Origin: Lachnospiraceae bacterium
Lineage (GTDB): Bacteria; Bacillota_A; Clostridia; Lachnospirales; Lachnospiraceae
Assembly (NCBI GenBank): GCA_009774465.1
Contig: VSNT01000001.1
Location: 1 to 64,000 of the forward strand
Length of the DNA stretch: 64,000 nucleotides
Direction: 5' to 3'
Below, piece after piece: positions 9,152 to 17,774 of this stretch. Numbering within the stretch: position 1 is the stretch's first letter; each line of letters starts with the position of its first letter. The notes beneath the pieces are model-generated. The model saw only the letters and a program-made list of their open reading frames with translations, ran no database searches and had not been told where the DNA came from. Made by a program: the position numbers and the translations under genes.

Positions 9152-10564
9152 ATGCCAAATCAAATTTTAAGAACCTACAAGCTGACCAAAAAAATAAATG
9201 ACTGTGTCATACTTGACAATCTCTGTATTGATTTATTTGAAAATGAAATTTTAAGTCTCATCGCCCCTTATCACTCGGGAGAAGAAATTCTTCCGCTGAT
9301 TTTCTCCGGCTGCGCAAAAGCCGACTTTGGAAAAATATTTTTCTATGAAAAAGAAATAAAAATCACTTCAAGAAAAAGCGCTCAGGAAAACAAAATATTT
9401 ACCATAGATAAACAGCCCTGCCTTGTCACAGGCTTAAGCGTGGCAGAAAATATCTGTATTGCTTCCAGACTGACTAAGGGATTATTTTATAAAAAAGAGC
9501 AGGCTGCTTCTTTTGTCTGCGATCTGTTTGCAGAATTTGAAATAAAGCTTGATCCCTTTGATTTTGTTAAAAATCTGTCCCTTTTTGAAAAGCACATAAT
9601 CGCATTTATTTCTGCTTACGTGCACGACGCCAAAGTGATTCTTGCAGACCATGTTTTCAGTTTTTATGAAAAGGAAGAAAGTGAACTTTTATTTTCCCTG
9701 CTTTACAGGTTAAAGGAAAAGGGAATCAGCATCATATTAATTGACAGTTATCATCCTATACTGATTCATAAAAGCGACAGAATCATGATTATGAAAAACG
9801 GGAAAAATATGGGAAGCTATTATAAAGAAGAAATTTCCGAAAAGCTGATACAGGGGCTGACCAGCAAAGAAGAGTCTGTTCCTGACAATTTTTCTCTCAA
9901 AAATCAAAATGCAGAGCCAATCTTTCAGGCAGATCAGGTTACATGCGCTCATTTGAAAACTTCTGTGAGTTTTTGCGCGCGAAAAGGTGAAATTATAGGT
10001 TTTTCGGGAGCAGAATATGATGAACTGTCCGGCCTTATGTATGCCCTCACAGGACAGACCAGACTTCTTACCGGAAAAATCCTATTACATCAAAAATCCC
10101 TTAAACTGAAAAATATGCACCATGCATTAAAAGAAGGAATCTGGATGCTGCCTCACAATTGGGAATCCACTGCCTTATTTCCGGACATGACAATAAAAGA
10201 TAACATCTGCATGATGTATTTTAATCGAATCAGTACTTTTAATTTTATTAATGAAAGACTGCGAAATTACTCGGCACGTCAGGTTCTGCACAGTGCCGGA
10301 ATTCCTGAAACATATCTTAATATGAAAATGCGGGAGCTTTCTCCCAAGCATCAACAGAAATTATTGACAGCTACGTTACTGCATAGCAGATTAAAGGTGC
10401 TTCTTCTGGACGAACCGTTTCTTTATCATGATGCCGCCAAACAAAGAGAATTAGCAGACTTTTTGTCCAGACTGTCCGGCCAGGGGGTTATTGTGCTTAT
10501 ATTTACCAGTAATGCACAAAGGCTGGCAGACTTTTGCGATCATATTTATCTTATAGGTAATTGA
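9152..10564 (+). CDS. Degenerate tandem ABC-ATPase-like protein linked to a two-component system
   Basis: 470 aa with the length and two-domain layout of CUT2 ATPases, but the catalytic motifs are eroded. The first P-loop position reads APYHSGEEI (38-46), lacking the GK[ST] core; its Walker B reads VILADHVF without the catalytic Glu, and the signature is LSLFEKH. The second P-loop position reads GFSGAEYDE (about 283-291), also without Lys/Arg-Ser/Thr. A second Walker B, LLLDEPF, survives, and LSPKHQQKLL replaces the signature. It starts 5 bp after the kinase stop and is surely cotranscribed. It probably cannot hydrolyse ATP; a role as a non-catalytic partner of the permease or of the kinase is inference. 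The sequence is unfamiliar to me beyond the fold. Confidence 0.75.
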   Translation: MPNQILRTYKLTKKINDCVILDNLCIDLFENEILSLIAPYHSGEEILPLIFSGCAKADFGKIFFYEKEIKITSRKSAQENKIFTIDKQPCLVTGLSVAENICIASRLTKGLFYKKEQAASFVCDLFAEFEIKLDPFDFVKNLSLFEKHIIAFISAYVHDAKVILADHVFSFYEKEESELLFSLLYRLKEKGISIILIDSYHPILIHKSDRIMIMKNGKNMGSYYKEEISEKLIQGLTSKEESVPDNFSLKNQNAEPIFQADQVTCAHLKTSVSFCARKGEIIGFSGAEYDELSGLMYALTGQTRLLTGKILLHQKSLKLKNMHHALKEGIWMLPHNWESTALFPDMTIKDNICMMYFNRISTFNFINERLRNYSARQVLHSAGIPETYLNMKMRELSPKHQQKLLTATLLHSRLKVLLLDEPFLYHDAAKQRELADFLSRLSGQGVIVLIFTSNAQRLADFCDHIYLIGN

Positions 10565-11030
10565 TTGTAAAATGTGCATTTCCATCCTTATCCAATTCCA
10601 TGATCACAAAAGAAGGCCTTCGCCCTTCCTGCCTTGGATAAGCCAGACTTCCGGGATTGACTGCAATCACATCCTCATCTATATCCACAACCGGCTTATG
10701 GGTGTGCCCATACATCACAATATCAATTCCCCGTATTCTGGCTTCTTTTTTGATTGTTTCATTGTTCATGGAAACACAGTAATTATGCCCATGCGTAAGC
10801 CATACTTTGTATTTTCCCACCTGAAATTCCTTTTCCCTTGGCAGATCTGAAAAAAAATCATTGTTTCCTGTTACCATTTGAACCGGACATCCTGCACTTT
10901 CAGCGATCAAATATTCGCTGCCTTCAATGTCACCGCAATGAACCACCATATCAACCGGTGCAACTTTTTCCAACACTTTTATGTAATTTTCATTTCTGCG
11001 ATGAGTATCACTGACAATCAGTACTTTCAT
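10551..11030 (-). CDS. YfcE/MJ0936-family metallophosphoesterase
   Basis: 159 aa. Metal-binding motifs of the calcineurin-like phosphoesterases are in order: VSDTH, HCGDIEGS, GNND, THGH and YGHTH near the C-terminus. It likely hydrolyses phosphodiesters or phosphomonoesters with Mn2+/Ni2+; the natural substrate of this family is unclear. I start at ATG 11030, with GGAG six nt upstream. The 3' end overlaps the convergent ABC-like gene by 14 bp, and the gene follows rdgB by 24 bp, a pairing seen often in Clostridia. Confidence 0.88.
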   Translation of the reverse strand: MKVLIVSDTHRRNENYIKVLEKVAPVDMVVHCGDIEGSEYLIAESAGCPVQMVTGNNDFFSDLPREKEFQVGKYKVWLTHGHNYCVSMNNETIKKEARIRGIDIVMYGHTHKPVVDIDEDVIAVNPGSLAYPRQEGRRPSFVIMELDKDGNAHFTINYL

Positions 11031-11054
11031 CCTAATCTCCATTTCTCCATATAA

Positions 11055-11681
11055 TCAGCAGTCTTCCACTCCCTCCAGCTCTTCCAGCCTCTTTTTCATG
11101 GCACGAAGCGCTTTCCCTCTGTGACTGATTGCATTCTTTTCTTCTTCTGTTAATTCTGCAGTACTTTTTCCATAGGAAGGCACCATAAAGATGGGATCAT
11201 ATCCAAAGCCATTTTCCCCTTTTTCTTCATAACCAATTCTGCCCTCTACCGCTGCTTCCTCGGTAAGTACGTTTCCATCGGGAAGCACGCAGGCAATCGC
11301 GCATACAAATCTTGCAGTTCTCTTTTCGTCAGGAACACCGGAAAGCCTCTCTATCAAATTATGATTCTTCTCATGATAGGATGTGTCTTCCCCCAGATAC
11401 CTGGCTGAATAAATTCCCGGTTCCTTATTTAAATAATCTATTTCAAGGCCGGAATCATCTGCCAAAACCACTGCTCCGGATGCTGCCGCCGCAACTGCCT
11501 TTGCCTTAATAACTGCATTTTCCCTAAAACTGCTTCCATTTTCTTCAATCTCCGCAGAAATCCCAGCCTCTTTCATGGAAAGAATTTCAACAGGACTTCC
11601 CTGGAGCTTAAGATCTGCCAGAATTGCCTTGATTTCTTTCATTTTTCCTGCATTTCCCGTAGCGAAAATAATTCTCTGCAT
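11055..11681 (-). CDS. rdgB: Non-canonical purine NTP pyrophosphatase (XTP/dITP diphosphatase)
   Basis: 208 aa of the HAM1/RdgB family, which cleaves dITP and XTP to monophosphates and keeps them out of DNA and RNA. The nucleotide-binding start FATGNAGK, the catalytic-region ADDSGLEID, and the C-terminal GFGYDPIF and SHRGKAL motifs are all present. The ATG at 11681 is chosen for its GGAG site; an in-frame extension upstream would run into a palindromic leader element and is not believable as protein. It is first in an operon with the phosphoesterase gene. Confidence 0.94.
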   Translation of the reverse strand: MQRIIFATGNAGKMKEIKAILADLKLQGSPVEILSMKEAGISAEIEENGSSFRENAVIKAKAVAAAASGAVVLADDSGLEIDYLNKEPGIYSARYLGEDTSYHEKNHNLIERLSGVPDEKRTARFVCAIACVLPDGNVLTEEAAVEGRIGYEEKGENGFGYDPIFMVPSYGKSTAELTEEEKNAISHRGKALRAMKKRLEELEGVEDC

Positions 11682-11855
11682 GTTAATCTCCATTCCGGAG
11701 CGTTTACGCGACAAGAGGCAGACTTTGCTAACGCAAAGTCGCAAATCTCAAATTTGCTAACTTTGTAAACAAAGTTTTGCCATCAGGGCTTATTTGTGAC
11801 GCTCCGGCACAAATAGCCGTGTGATAAAATCAGCTATCAAGCTGATTTTTCACAC
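11682..11855 (-). promoter_or_regulatory. Structured leader element, unit B copy 1 (upstream of rdgB)
   Basis: Read on the minus strand, this 174-bp leader has hairpin 1 (11819-11855, 15-bp stem around GCTGATTTT), hairpin 2 (stem with TTTGTG/CACAAA, loop CCGGAGCGT), a third hairpin CAAATTTGAGATTTG and a segment CGCTCCGG (11695-11702) ending against the ribosome binding site. The loop of hairpin 2 (11800-11807) is exactly complementary to that last segment. The same order of parts precedes the antitoxin gene at 36226-36347. No function is known to me. Confidence 0.6.
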
Positions 11856-11863
11856 TAAGCTCC

Positions 11864-12904
11864 TTATAAATCTTCCTCATATACACTCATAATGGCATTA
11901 TAAATTCCGGCAGCAATCCTGTCACAATACTCATCTCTTCCAAGCAGACCAGCCTCCTGATCATTTGTGATACATCCTACCTTAATTGCTGCTGCCGGTA
12001 TGGTAATATGCCGAAGTGCATAGTCCTGCGTCCCGGCCTCGCCAAGGCCTAATGCTCTTCCCTTAACGCTGGTCGCAACCTCCCGTTCAAGTGCATCCGC
12101 CAGCTCCACACTGCCAAAGCCCGGAATGAAATAATCGTCGTTATAAACAGCTAAAAGACCATAAACAGAACTGTCTTCATCAGAATTTACCTGAATTCGA
12201 ATGTACATATCCGCTTTTGTTTCATTGGCAAGCCTGACTCTGTCCTCCTCTTCGGGATTCACATCATCAATTCTGGTGTAATATGCTTTAATATCAGTTT
12301 TATCCAGTTTTTCTTTCAGCATTCTGGCTATCTTAAGGTTGATGCTTTTCTCAAAAAGCCCATCCGCCTCATATCCTGTATTCATACCGCCGCATGCCGG
12401 ATCAATCACTATAATCCTGTCATACATTTCCCTTGGGCTTAAAAAGCTGATATATAAATCATTATTTTCCAGAATCGTACGATATTCAAAAATGCCGGAT
12501 AACTGGAAATTTAATTTAATTCCATCTTCACTTACTTCATAATTGCCCTGTTCCACCATGTCCCGATTTCCGGATATCACATTTTCCCTGTAAAATTCCT
12601 CATCCTTATTTGAAATCAGCACGCATAATTCCTGATCCATATAATGATTTTCAATCATTATATCTTCCGCCCTGCATCCTTCCGGCAGAGGAATACGCAG
12701 ATAACTGGTGTCACTTTCGCCAATGGCAAAAGTGAGCAAATGCTGATCCAATGCCTCTGACACTTCCGTCTTCTGCACCTCATCCTGGGCCACATTTGAA
12801 ATTGTAACTACCTTGCCGGCAGATAAATATAAAATAATTCCTGTAGCTGCTATGGAATAAATAATGCTTCCAATCGCAGCTTTCTTTATCAAACTGCTTT
12901 CCAA
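11864..12904 (-). CDS. N-acetylmuramoyl-L-alanine amidase fold protein with lost catalytic residues
   Basis: 346 aa: one N-terminal transmembrane anchor (about 8-28), an AMIN-like beta-rich region, then an Amidase_3-like domain from about residue 163. Active Amidase_3 enzymes have IVIDPGHGG, a Glu, a SIHANA-type His and a catalytic ELGF Glu. Here the first reads VIDPACGG (His replaced by Cys), the Glu in FEKSINL is kept, the second His position reads RIQVNS, and the last reads IKVGCITN (Glu replaced by Lys). The zinc site and catalytic base are therefore broken and it is probably a non-enzymatic peptidoglycan-binding or regulatory protein. A TTG start with AGGAG six nt upstream follows the methyltransferase stop by 3 bp. 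Confidence 0.75.
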   Translation of the reverse strand: MESSLIKKAAIGSIIYSIAATGIILYLSAGKVVTISNVAQDEVQKTEVSEALDQHLLTFAIGESDTSYLRIPLPEGCRAEDIMIENHYMDQELCVLISNKDEEFYRENVISGNRDMVEQGNYEVSEDGIKLNFQLSGIFEYRTILENNDLYISFLSPREMYDRIIVIDPACGGMNTGYEADGLFEKSINLKIARMLKEKLDKTDIKAYYTRIDDVNPEEEDRVRLANETKADMYIRIQVNSDEDSSVYGLLAVYNDDYFIPGFGSVELADALEREVATSVKGRALGLGEAGTQDYALRHITIPAAAIKVGCITNDQEAGLLGRDEYCDRIAAGIYNAIMSVYEEDL

Positions 12905-12907
12905 CTC

Positions 12908-14062
12908 TTACTCCTGTGTATTTCTTCTCGGCGGTTTTGCCCCCGGGAATTGATAAAAATATGTTTTCATCATGCCATTGTAAATTTTTCTGTTTTTTGC
13001 CGCTTTTAGTCCTATGGCATCTTCCGCATGCTCATAGGCTGTAATTAAATAAAGAGACCAGTCGTCCAGCGCCTTAAACCGTTCCCCCAGCGTTCCATAA
13101 AGTGAAGAAAGATTTTTCTTTTCTTCTATTCTTTCTCCATAAGGAGGATTGGTAATCAAAAAGCCATATTTTTTGCTGTGGCTCAGTTGTGAAACGTCTC
13201 TTTTTTGGAAGTGAATCATCTTTTCCACACCAGCCAGCCTGGCATTTTCTCTTGCTATGGACACCATCCCGTCATCCACATCATACCCCTGGATATCTGT
13301 ATATCCATCTAAACAAATCTGTTCTCCTGCCTCATCCACTGTATCGTACCATTCCTTTAGAGGAATCAGATGGGGCCAGTTTTGAGCTGTAAAGCTGCGG
13401 TTCATTCCCGGTGCAATATTAGCTGCCATCAAAGCCGCCTCAATGGGAAAAGTTCCGCTTCCACAAAAGGGATCTACTAAAATACGATCCTTTTTCCAGG
13501 GGGTAAGCATAATAAGCGCTGCCCCAAGGTTCTCCGCAATAGGCGCCTTTGCAGTAAGCTTTCTGTATCCTCTTTTATGCAGGGATTCCCCTGTGGTATC
13601 CAGCGCAGCAACAACCTCATCCTTCATTAAAAAAACTCTGATGGGAAAAGGCGCTCCGCTTTCCTGAAACCACTCTATATGATAAACCGCCTTAAGGCGT
13701 TCTACCATTGCTTTTTTCATTATGGATTGAATATCAGACGGGCTGAACAACTTACTTTTAATGCTGGCAGCCTTTGTAATCCAGAACTTTCCATCTGACG
13801 GAATCATTTCTTCCCAGGGAATGTTTTTGGTACCCTGAAAGAGCTCCTCGTAGGTTTCTGCCTTAAAGCTCCCTGCTTTGATTAAAATACGCTCCGCTGT
13901 GCGCAAAAAAACATTGCTCCGGCAGACAGCTTCCGCGTCACCAAGAAAAGTGATCCTCCCATCCTCGACTTTTATAACATCATATCCCAAATCTATGATT
14001 TCACGTTTCAAAATAGATTCCAAACCAAAATGGCAGGGAGCGATCAGTTCGTATTTCTTCAT
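12908..14062 (-). CDS. THUMP-domain class I rRNA methyltransferase (RlmL/YpsC-like)
   Basis: 384 aa: N-terminal ferredoxin-like/THUMP RNA-binding region (about 1-160), then a UPF0020-type Rossmann methyltransferase with the SAM site VDPFCGSGTFPIEAAL and the catalytic N6/N2-guanine motif TNPPYGER. Family members methylate guanine-N2 in 23S rRNA. A frame continues 82 codons upstream, but that part reads through a terminator and an antiparallel gene, so I start at ATG 14062, which has GAGG five nt upstream. It heads an operon with the amidase-like gene. Confidence 0.92.
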   Translation of the reverse strand: MKKYELIAPCHFGLESILKREIIDLGYDVIKVEDGRITFLGDAEAVCRSNVFLRTAERILIKAGSFKAETYEELFQGTKNIPWEEMIPSDGKFWITKAASIKSKLFSPSDIQSIMKKAMVERLKAVYHIEWFQESGAPFPIRVFLMKDEVVAALDTTGESLHKRGYRKLTAKAPIAENLGAALIMLTPWKKDRILVDPFCGSGTFPIEAALMAANIAPGMNRSFTAQNWPHLIPLKEWYDTVDEAGEQICLDGYTDIQGYDVDDGMVSIARENARLAGVEKMIHFQKRDVSQLSHSKKYGFLITNPPYGERIEEKKNLSSLYGTLGERFKALDDWSLYLITAYEHAEDAIGLKAAKNRKIYNGMMKTYFYQFPGAKPPRRNTQE

Positions 14063-14138
14063 GGGTACCTCGTTTAATATTCTGTCATAACTCTTTTTGT
14101 AGAGTATAGCATAATTCATTTTTTTTGTATACAAAAAA

Positions 14139-14162
14139 GGCGCTCCAATGAGCGCCTTTTTT
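14139..14162. terminator. Bidirectional rho-independent terminator
   Basis: Stem GGCGCTC/GAGCGCC with loop CAAT is flanked by A6 on the left and T6 on the right, so it can stop transcription both ways. It lies just past the stop codon of the small Asn-rich gene at 14172. Confidence 0.92.
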
Positions 14163-14171
14163 CCAAATCCA

Positions 14172-14318
14172 CTAAAACTCGTTGTTCTTTTTGTTGTTAT
14201 TGTCCTTGCAGTTAGAAGAATTAGAAGAACTGTTCTTCTGGCTGTTCTGACTGTTCTGGCTGGATTTGTTTTCCTGATTCTGATTGTTCTGGTTGTTCTG
14301 ATAATCATTCTTAGACAT
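14172..14318 (-). CDS. Small Asn/Gln/Ser-rich protein, 48 aa
   Basis: The minus strand has an ATG at 14318 with a perfect AGGAGG eight nt upstream, 48 codons and TAG at 14172-14174, followed by a clear terminator. The product begins MSKNDYQNN, is built almost only of Asn, Gln, Ser, Lys and has a single Cys near residue 37. It has no hydrophobic segment and is predicted to be disordered. Similar low-complexity Asn-rich small proteins occur in spore-forming Clostridia, but I cannot assign a function. Ribosome binding site, terminator and its own operator-like upstream region together support a real gene. Confidence 0.75.
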   Translation of the reverse strand: MSKNDYQNNQNNQNQENKSSQNSQNSQKNSSSNSSNCKDNNNKKNNEF

Positions 14319-14393
14319 ATTTGTTTCCTCCTGATTCATTAGGTTACAGAAGTAGTATTTTCAAATGTAAAATCTTTTATACTTAAGAACTAT

Positions 14394-14465
14394 AGTACTT
14401 TGGTACTGTTTTTTTATTCATATTGCACAAATAAAAACGTTTTTATTGGTTGGTACTTTTGTACT
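14394..14465 (-). promoter_or_regulatory. Paired AGTAC inverted repeats upstream of the small Asn-rich gene
   Basis: Two similar dyads, AGTACTTTGGTACT (14394-14407) and GGTACTTTTGTACT (14452-14465), flank a 16-bp palindrome ATAAAAACGTTTTTAT (14431-14446), all within 150 bp upstream of the gene start at 14318. This looks like a two-site operator for a dimeric repressor or activator. No other gene starts nearby. Confidence 0.5.
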
Positions 14466-14572
14466 ATTTTAGTATTGTCTATTCTGCAGTAATGAGCTAT
14501 AATGTACTTGTGAACAGGAAAAACCCTTCAATTTTCTGTTTGCACCCTTATATTAATTATTTATACTCCCCT

Positions 14573-14602
14573 GTAAAGCCTGTCCTCCCTGACAGGCTTT
14601 AC
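14573..14602 (-). terminator. Hairpin downstream of the HAAS-domain gene
   Basis: Perfect 12-bp stem GTAAAGCCTGTC/GACAGGCTTTAC with a 6-nt loop, 6 bp beyond the stop codon at 14609. There is no T-tract, so it may be a weak terminator or an RNA-protecting hairpin. Confidence 0.55.
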
Positions 14603-14608
14603 TCATTC

Positions 14609-14932
14609 TTATAGCTGAGCAAACCATTTTCCTGCCTTTTCAAATACCTTCCGGTACATGCCGCCAGCCAGACTTTTCATCCGGGCTATAAACTTCTCCT
14701 GCTTTCTGCCTTTTGATGCTTTTTGCTCCTTACGCCTGAACACTTCCGTAATACTGCGGGCAATCAGTCCCGGACTTCCCAGCTTTTCCATAATTTCTTC
14801 TATGGAGCGGCCTTTCCGCAGCTCGATTTCAATATACTCCTGATAGTATTCCACAAAGGATGCCGCGTTTTGACTCCCTATCCTGCTGTTTAACTCCCTC
14901 TGGAGCTGCACTAAAAAATCCTGCTTTGTCAT
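14609..14932 (-). CDS. HAAS/DUF1700-like N-terminal domain protein
   Basis: 107 aa. The N-terminal 65 residues match the helical HAAS pattern: a start MTKQDFLVQL, then YYQEYIE, and the conserved LGSP-x-x-IA turn near 52. HAAS domains usually head DUF1700 membrane proteins and pair with a PadR-type regulator, but here only a short basic tail follows and no transmembrane segment exists. The start overlaps the upstream gene stop by ATGA. It may be a soluble regulatory stub. Confidence 0.6.
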   Translation of the reverse strand: MTKQDFLVQLQRELNSRIGSQNAASFVEYYQEYIEIELRKGRSIEEIMEKLGSPGLIARSITEVFRRKEQKASKGRKQEKFIARMKSLAGGMYRKVFEKAGKWFAQL

Positions 14933-15315
14933 TTTTCATCCATTCCCTGCCCGTATTCCAGTCTTTTTTCATATTTTTCCGGCTCCGTAAGCAGATTTAT
15001 CATGCTGGCAAAGGCCTGCATGGCCATTTTTTCTTTATTGCAGGTTCTGGGATTTTTTCCTGTATCCTTAATCAGATTATAGCGGCTCATCTGCCAGACA
15101 TATAAATCGCACAAACTATAATTGCTTACCTTAAGCTTATCAAGGAAGGTGTGGTGTTCTATATAATATACAAGTTCCTCATAAACCTGCGGGTAGGTTA
15201 AAATGTTTTTCCAAAGCGCATCCGCCCATGAAACGGAAAGCTCTGCATAATCGCAGATTTCATAAAATGCTTTACACACCTTTATTTTAGTTGCATCATA
15301 AATAATCCCCTGCAT
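14929..15315 (-). CDS. Hypothetical protein, 128 aa
   Basis: I do not recognise this family. The start is the ATG at 15315 (GGAAG eight nt upstream; the GTG at 15324 lies directly on the ribosome binding site). The product MQGIIYDATK is rich in aromatic residues and appears helical and soluble, with Cys residues scattered through it, and ends in GQGMDEK. It is translationally coupled to the HAAS-type gene and lies 35 bp after cardiolipin synthase, so it may share that transcript. Confidence 0.6.
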   Translation of the reverse strand: MQGIIYDATKIKVCKAFYEICDYAELSVSWADALWKNILTYPQVYEELVYYIEHHTFLDKLKVSNYSLCDLYVWQMSRYNLIKDTGKNPRTCNKEKMAMQAFASMINLLTEPEKYEKRLEYGQGMDEK

Positions 15316-15350
15316 AAAAATCACTTCCTTATCTTTTCAAAAAATCCGGA

Positions 15351-16898
15351 CTAAAGCAGCGGTGCTATCAGCTTTGACACCCTTCCAATCAACTTTTGAT
15401 ATAGAGGTATTTTTTTGTAATAATCCATCGTTACTTCCTGGCATTTCAGCAGCGTATCCTGAAAATCCTCTTCCACTTTTGCCACTACCGAATTATCATA
15501 AAAATACGCCCCACATTCAAAATGATGATAAAAGCTTCTGTAGTCCAGATTAATCGTTCCCACTGTAGCGCACTGGTCATCCGACACAAAAATTTTGGCA
15601 TGGACAAAACCGGGCGTATATTCATATACTTTTATTCCAGCCTGCAAAAGCTCCGGATAAAATGTTCTGGCAATATAGTAAACCACTTTTTTATCGGGAA
15701 TTCGGGGCAGAATCATTGCTACCTCAACTCCCCTGTGGGCTGCGTAACGCATACAGTCCAGAAACTCTCTTCCCACAATAAAGTAAGGCGTCATAATATG
15801 CACATATTTTGCAGAACCATTTATCATGGATTGATAAACCGTCTTTCCTACTTCTGTGCTTCTGGTGGGTGTTTCCCCATAAGGAATCACAAAACCATCA
15901 TGATAAAGAGGCTCTTCATAGACAATGTTTTTTACATAGGCTTCATAATTTTCACTTCCCTGCTCGGAAACATTCCACATCTGCAGGTACATAATGGTAA
16001 AACTGCGCACCGCATCCCCTGTGATTTTAACTGCCACATCTTTCCAGTGCCCAAAACGCTCCACCTGATTAATATATTCGTCTGCTAAATTTACACCTCC
16101 GGTAAATGCAACCTTTCCATCAATTACAACTATCTTTCTATGATCTCGATTGTTTTGCGTGGTTGACAAAAAGGGGACAATAGGGGCGAACATTTTTGCC
16201 CTGATTCCAAACCTTTCAAGCTCCTTTGGATAATTATAAGGAAGCAGTAAAATTGAGCACATGCCATCATACATGACTCTGACTTCCACGCCTTCTTTTA
16301 CCTTTTCCTTTAAAATATCCAGTACGGTGTCCCACATAATTCCCCGTTCAATGATAAAGTACTCCAGAAAAATATACTTTTCTGCCTTTTTCAGCTCCAC
16401 AATCAGATCTGCAAATTTATCTTCTCCCAGCGGATAATATCTGGCAACAGAATTATGATATACAGGAAAGCCTGCCGAATTTTCCATATAATGTGCAAAT
16501 CCCTTGAAAACTTCCGGACATTTTTGAATTGCCGCTTCCGTTTCCTCAGACCTGGTGAGCATCCCTTCTGTTTCCCTGACGCGCCTTCCCAGTTTCTTTT
16601 TCAGGCCGATTCCTCCAAAATTTCCCATAATAAACACATAAATCAACGCTCCAAACACAGGAAACAGGCACAGAGGAATGATCCAGCTTAATTTAAACTC
16701 CGGAGGCTCATCCCTGTTAATAATATAAATAATCACTACGCCGCCAAGAAAGTTCATTGCCTCCCACACAAAAGGATATTTGATCCCCAGATAAGTAAAG
16801 CTTCCCACTAATACCAGTATCTGCAAAGCAATCATTAAAACAACTGCCAAAGTACGCCCAAAGACAATTTTGTACACGCAGTTTATAAATCGTTCCAT
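15351..16898 (-). CDS. cls: Cardiolipin synthase
   Basis: 515 aa: two N-terminal transmembrane helices plus a third hydrophobic stretch (about 15-75), then two phospholipase-D/HKD motifs, HRKIVVIDG near 257 and HAKIFVSDD near 430, each with the following GG/GTIN-type pattern. The enzyme joins two phosphatidylglycerols to cardiolipin at the membrane. Length matches bacterial Cls. Start ATG 16898 has GGGAG six nt upstream. It lies 11 bp after the vitamin B6 kinase gene. Confidence 0.94.
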   Translation of the reverse strand: MERFINCVYKIVFGRTLAVVLMIALQILVLVGSFTYLGIKYPFVWEAMNFLGGVVIIYIINRDEPPEFKLSWIIPLCLFPVFGALIYVFIMGNFGGIGLKKKLGRRVRETEGMLTRSEETEAAIQKCPEVFKGFAHYMENSAGFPVYHNSVARYYPLGEDKFADLIVELKKAEKYIFLEYFIIERGIMWDTVLDILKEKVKEGVEVRVMYDGMCSILLLPYNYPKELERFGIRAKMFAPIVPFLSTTQNNRDHRKIVVIDGKVAFTGGVNLADEYINQVERFGHWKDVAVKITGDAVRSFTIMYLQMWNVSEQGSENYEAYVKNIVYEEPLYHDGFVIPYGETPTRSTEVGKTVYQSMINGSAKYVHIMTPYFIVGREFLDCMRYAAHRGVEVAMILPRIPDKKVVYYIARTFYPELLQAGIKVYEYTPGFVHAKIFVSDDQCATVGTINLDYRSFYHHFECGAYFYDNSVVAKVEEDFQDTLLKCQEVTMDYYKKIPLYQKLIGRVSKLIAPLL

Positions 16899-16909
16899 AA
16901 CAATCTCCC

Positions 16910-17740
16910 TTATTTTAACAAATGAAGTATTTCCTCAAAACACACTCCATTCTTGCGGTCAACTCCCATTTCCACAGATTTTATCATACATTTTTTAACG
17001 AAACCGGAAGCCTTCTTTACTGATTCCGTAAAAGGAATTCCGTTTACTGCATCTGCTGCAATAATCGAAGCAAACAAATCTCCCGTTCCGCAGCGTTCAT
17101 CCCCCTCTTTATGTGTTCTTAAAAGTCTTGGTGTTTCCTTTTCCTGATACATATAATTTGCGATAAATTCTCCCTGGGGTATCCCCGTAATCACAATTTT
17201 TTTCGGCCCCATACCACACAACTTTTCCGCCATTTTCTGCAGTTCTTTTCTTTTCCATCCCTTTTCACGGTAAGGCGTATCGGTAAGCTTACAGGCTTCT
17301 GTCAAATTCGGTGTGATGATATCTGCAAGCATAACCAGTTTTCGCATCTCCATACACATTACCTCTGTATAGGTTCCTGCAATTGTCCCATGATCTCCCA
17401 TCACCGGATCAATCACAACAACTGTCTCCGGCCTGCGAAATGCTCTTACAAACTCCTGTACCATACCAATCTGCTCCCTTGAGCCCAAAAATCCGGACAT
17501 AATTCCGTCAAAGGTAAGCTCCAGCTTTTTCCACATGGCAAGAAAATCAGGCAGCCGGTTCGTATAATCATCAAAAAAATATTCCGAATATCCTGTATGA
17601 TTGGAAAGAATTGACGTGGGCACAGGACAGCACTGTATTTTCATATGGGAAACCACCGGTATCACTACTGTAAGCGCACATCGTCCATATCCTGTCAGAT
17701 CATTGATCGCAGCAATTTTTTTCTGCATTTTCTGCTCCAT
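16910..17740 (-). CDS. Pyridoxal/pyridoxamine kinase
   Basis: 276 aa of the ribokinase-like PdxK/PdxY family. The N-terminal INDLTGYGRCALT, the vitamin-kinase PVMGDHG and the ATP-site GTGDLF are all visible. It phosphorylates B6 vitamers to PLP/PMP. The ATG at 17740 has AGGAG nine nt upstream. Start-to-stop spacing with cls suggests an operon, although the functions are unrelated. Confidence 0.88.
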   Translation of the reverse strand: MEQKMQKKIAAINDLTGYGRCALTVVIPVVSHMKIQCCPVPTSILSNHTGYSEYFFDDYTNRLPDFLAMWKKLELTFDGIMSGFLGSREQIGMVQEFVRAFRRPETVVVIDPVMGDHGTIAGTYTEVMCMEMRKLVMLADIITPNLTEACKLTDTPYREKGWKRKELQKMAEKLCGMGPKKIVITGIPQGEFIANYMYQEKETPRLLRTHKEGDERCGTGDLFASIIAADAVNGIPFTESVKKASGFVKKCMIKSVEMGVDRKNGVCFEEILHLLK

Positions 17741-17774
17741 CTACCGGTACTCCTTTCCCTTAAGCAAATTCTTT

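Noticed and set aside
14148..14342. Plus-strand 64-codon hydrophobic frame
   Set aside because: Antisense of the small Asn-rich gene; the hydrophobic composition is produced by complement of AAC/CAG codons.
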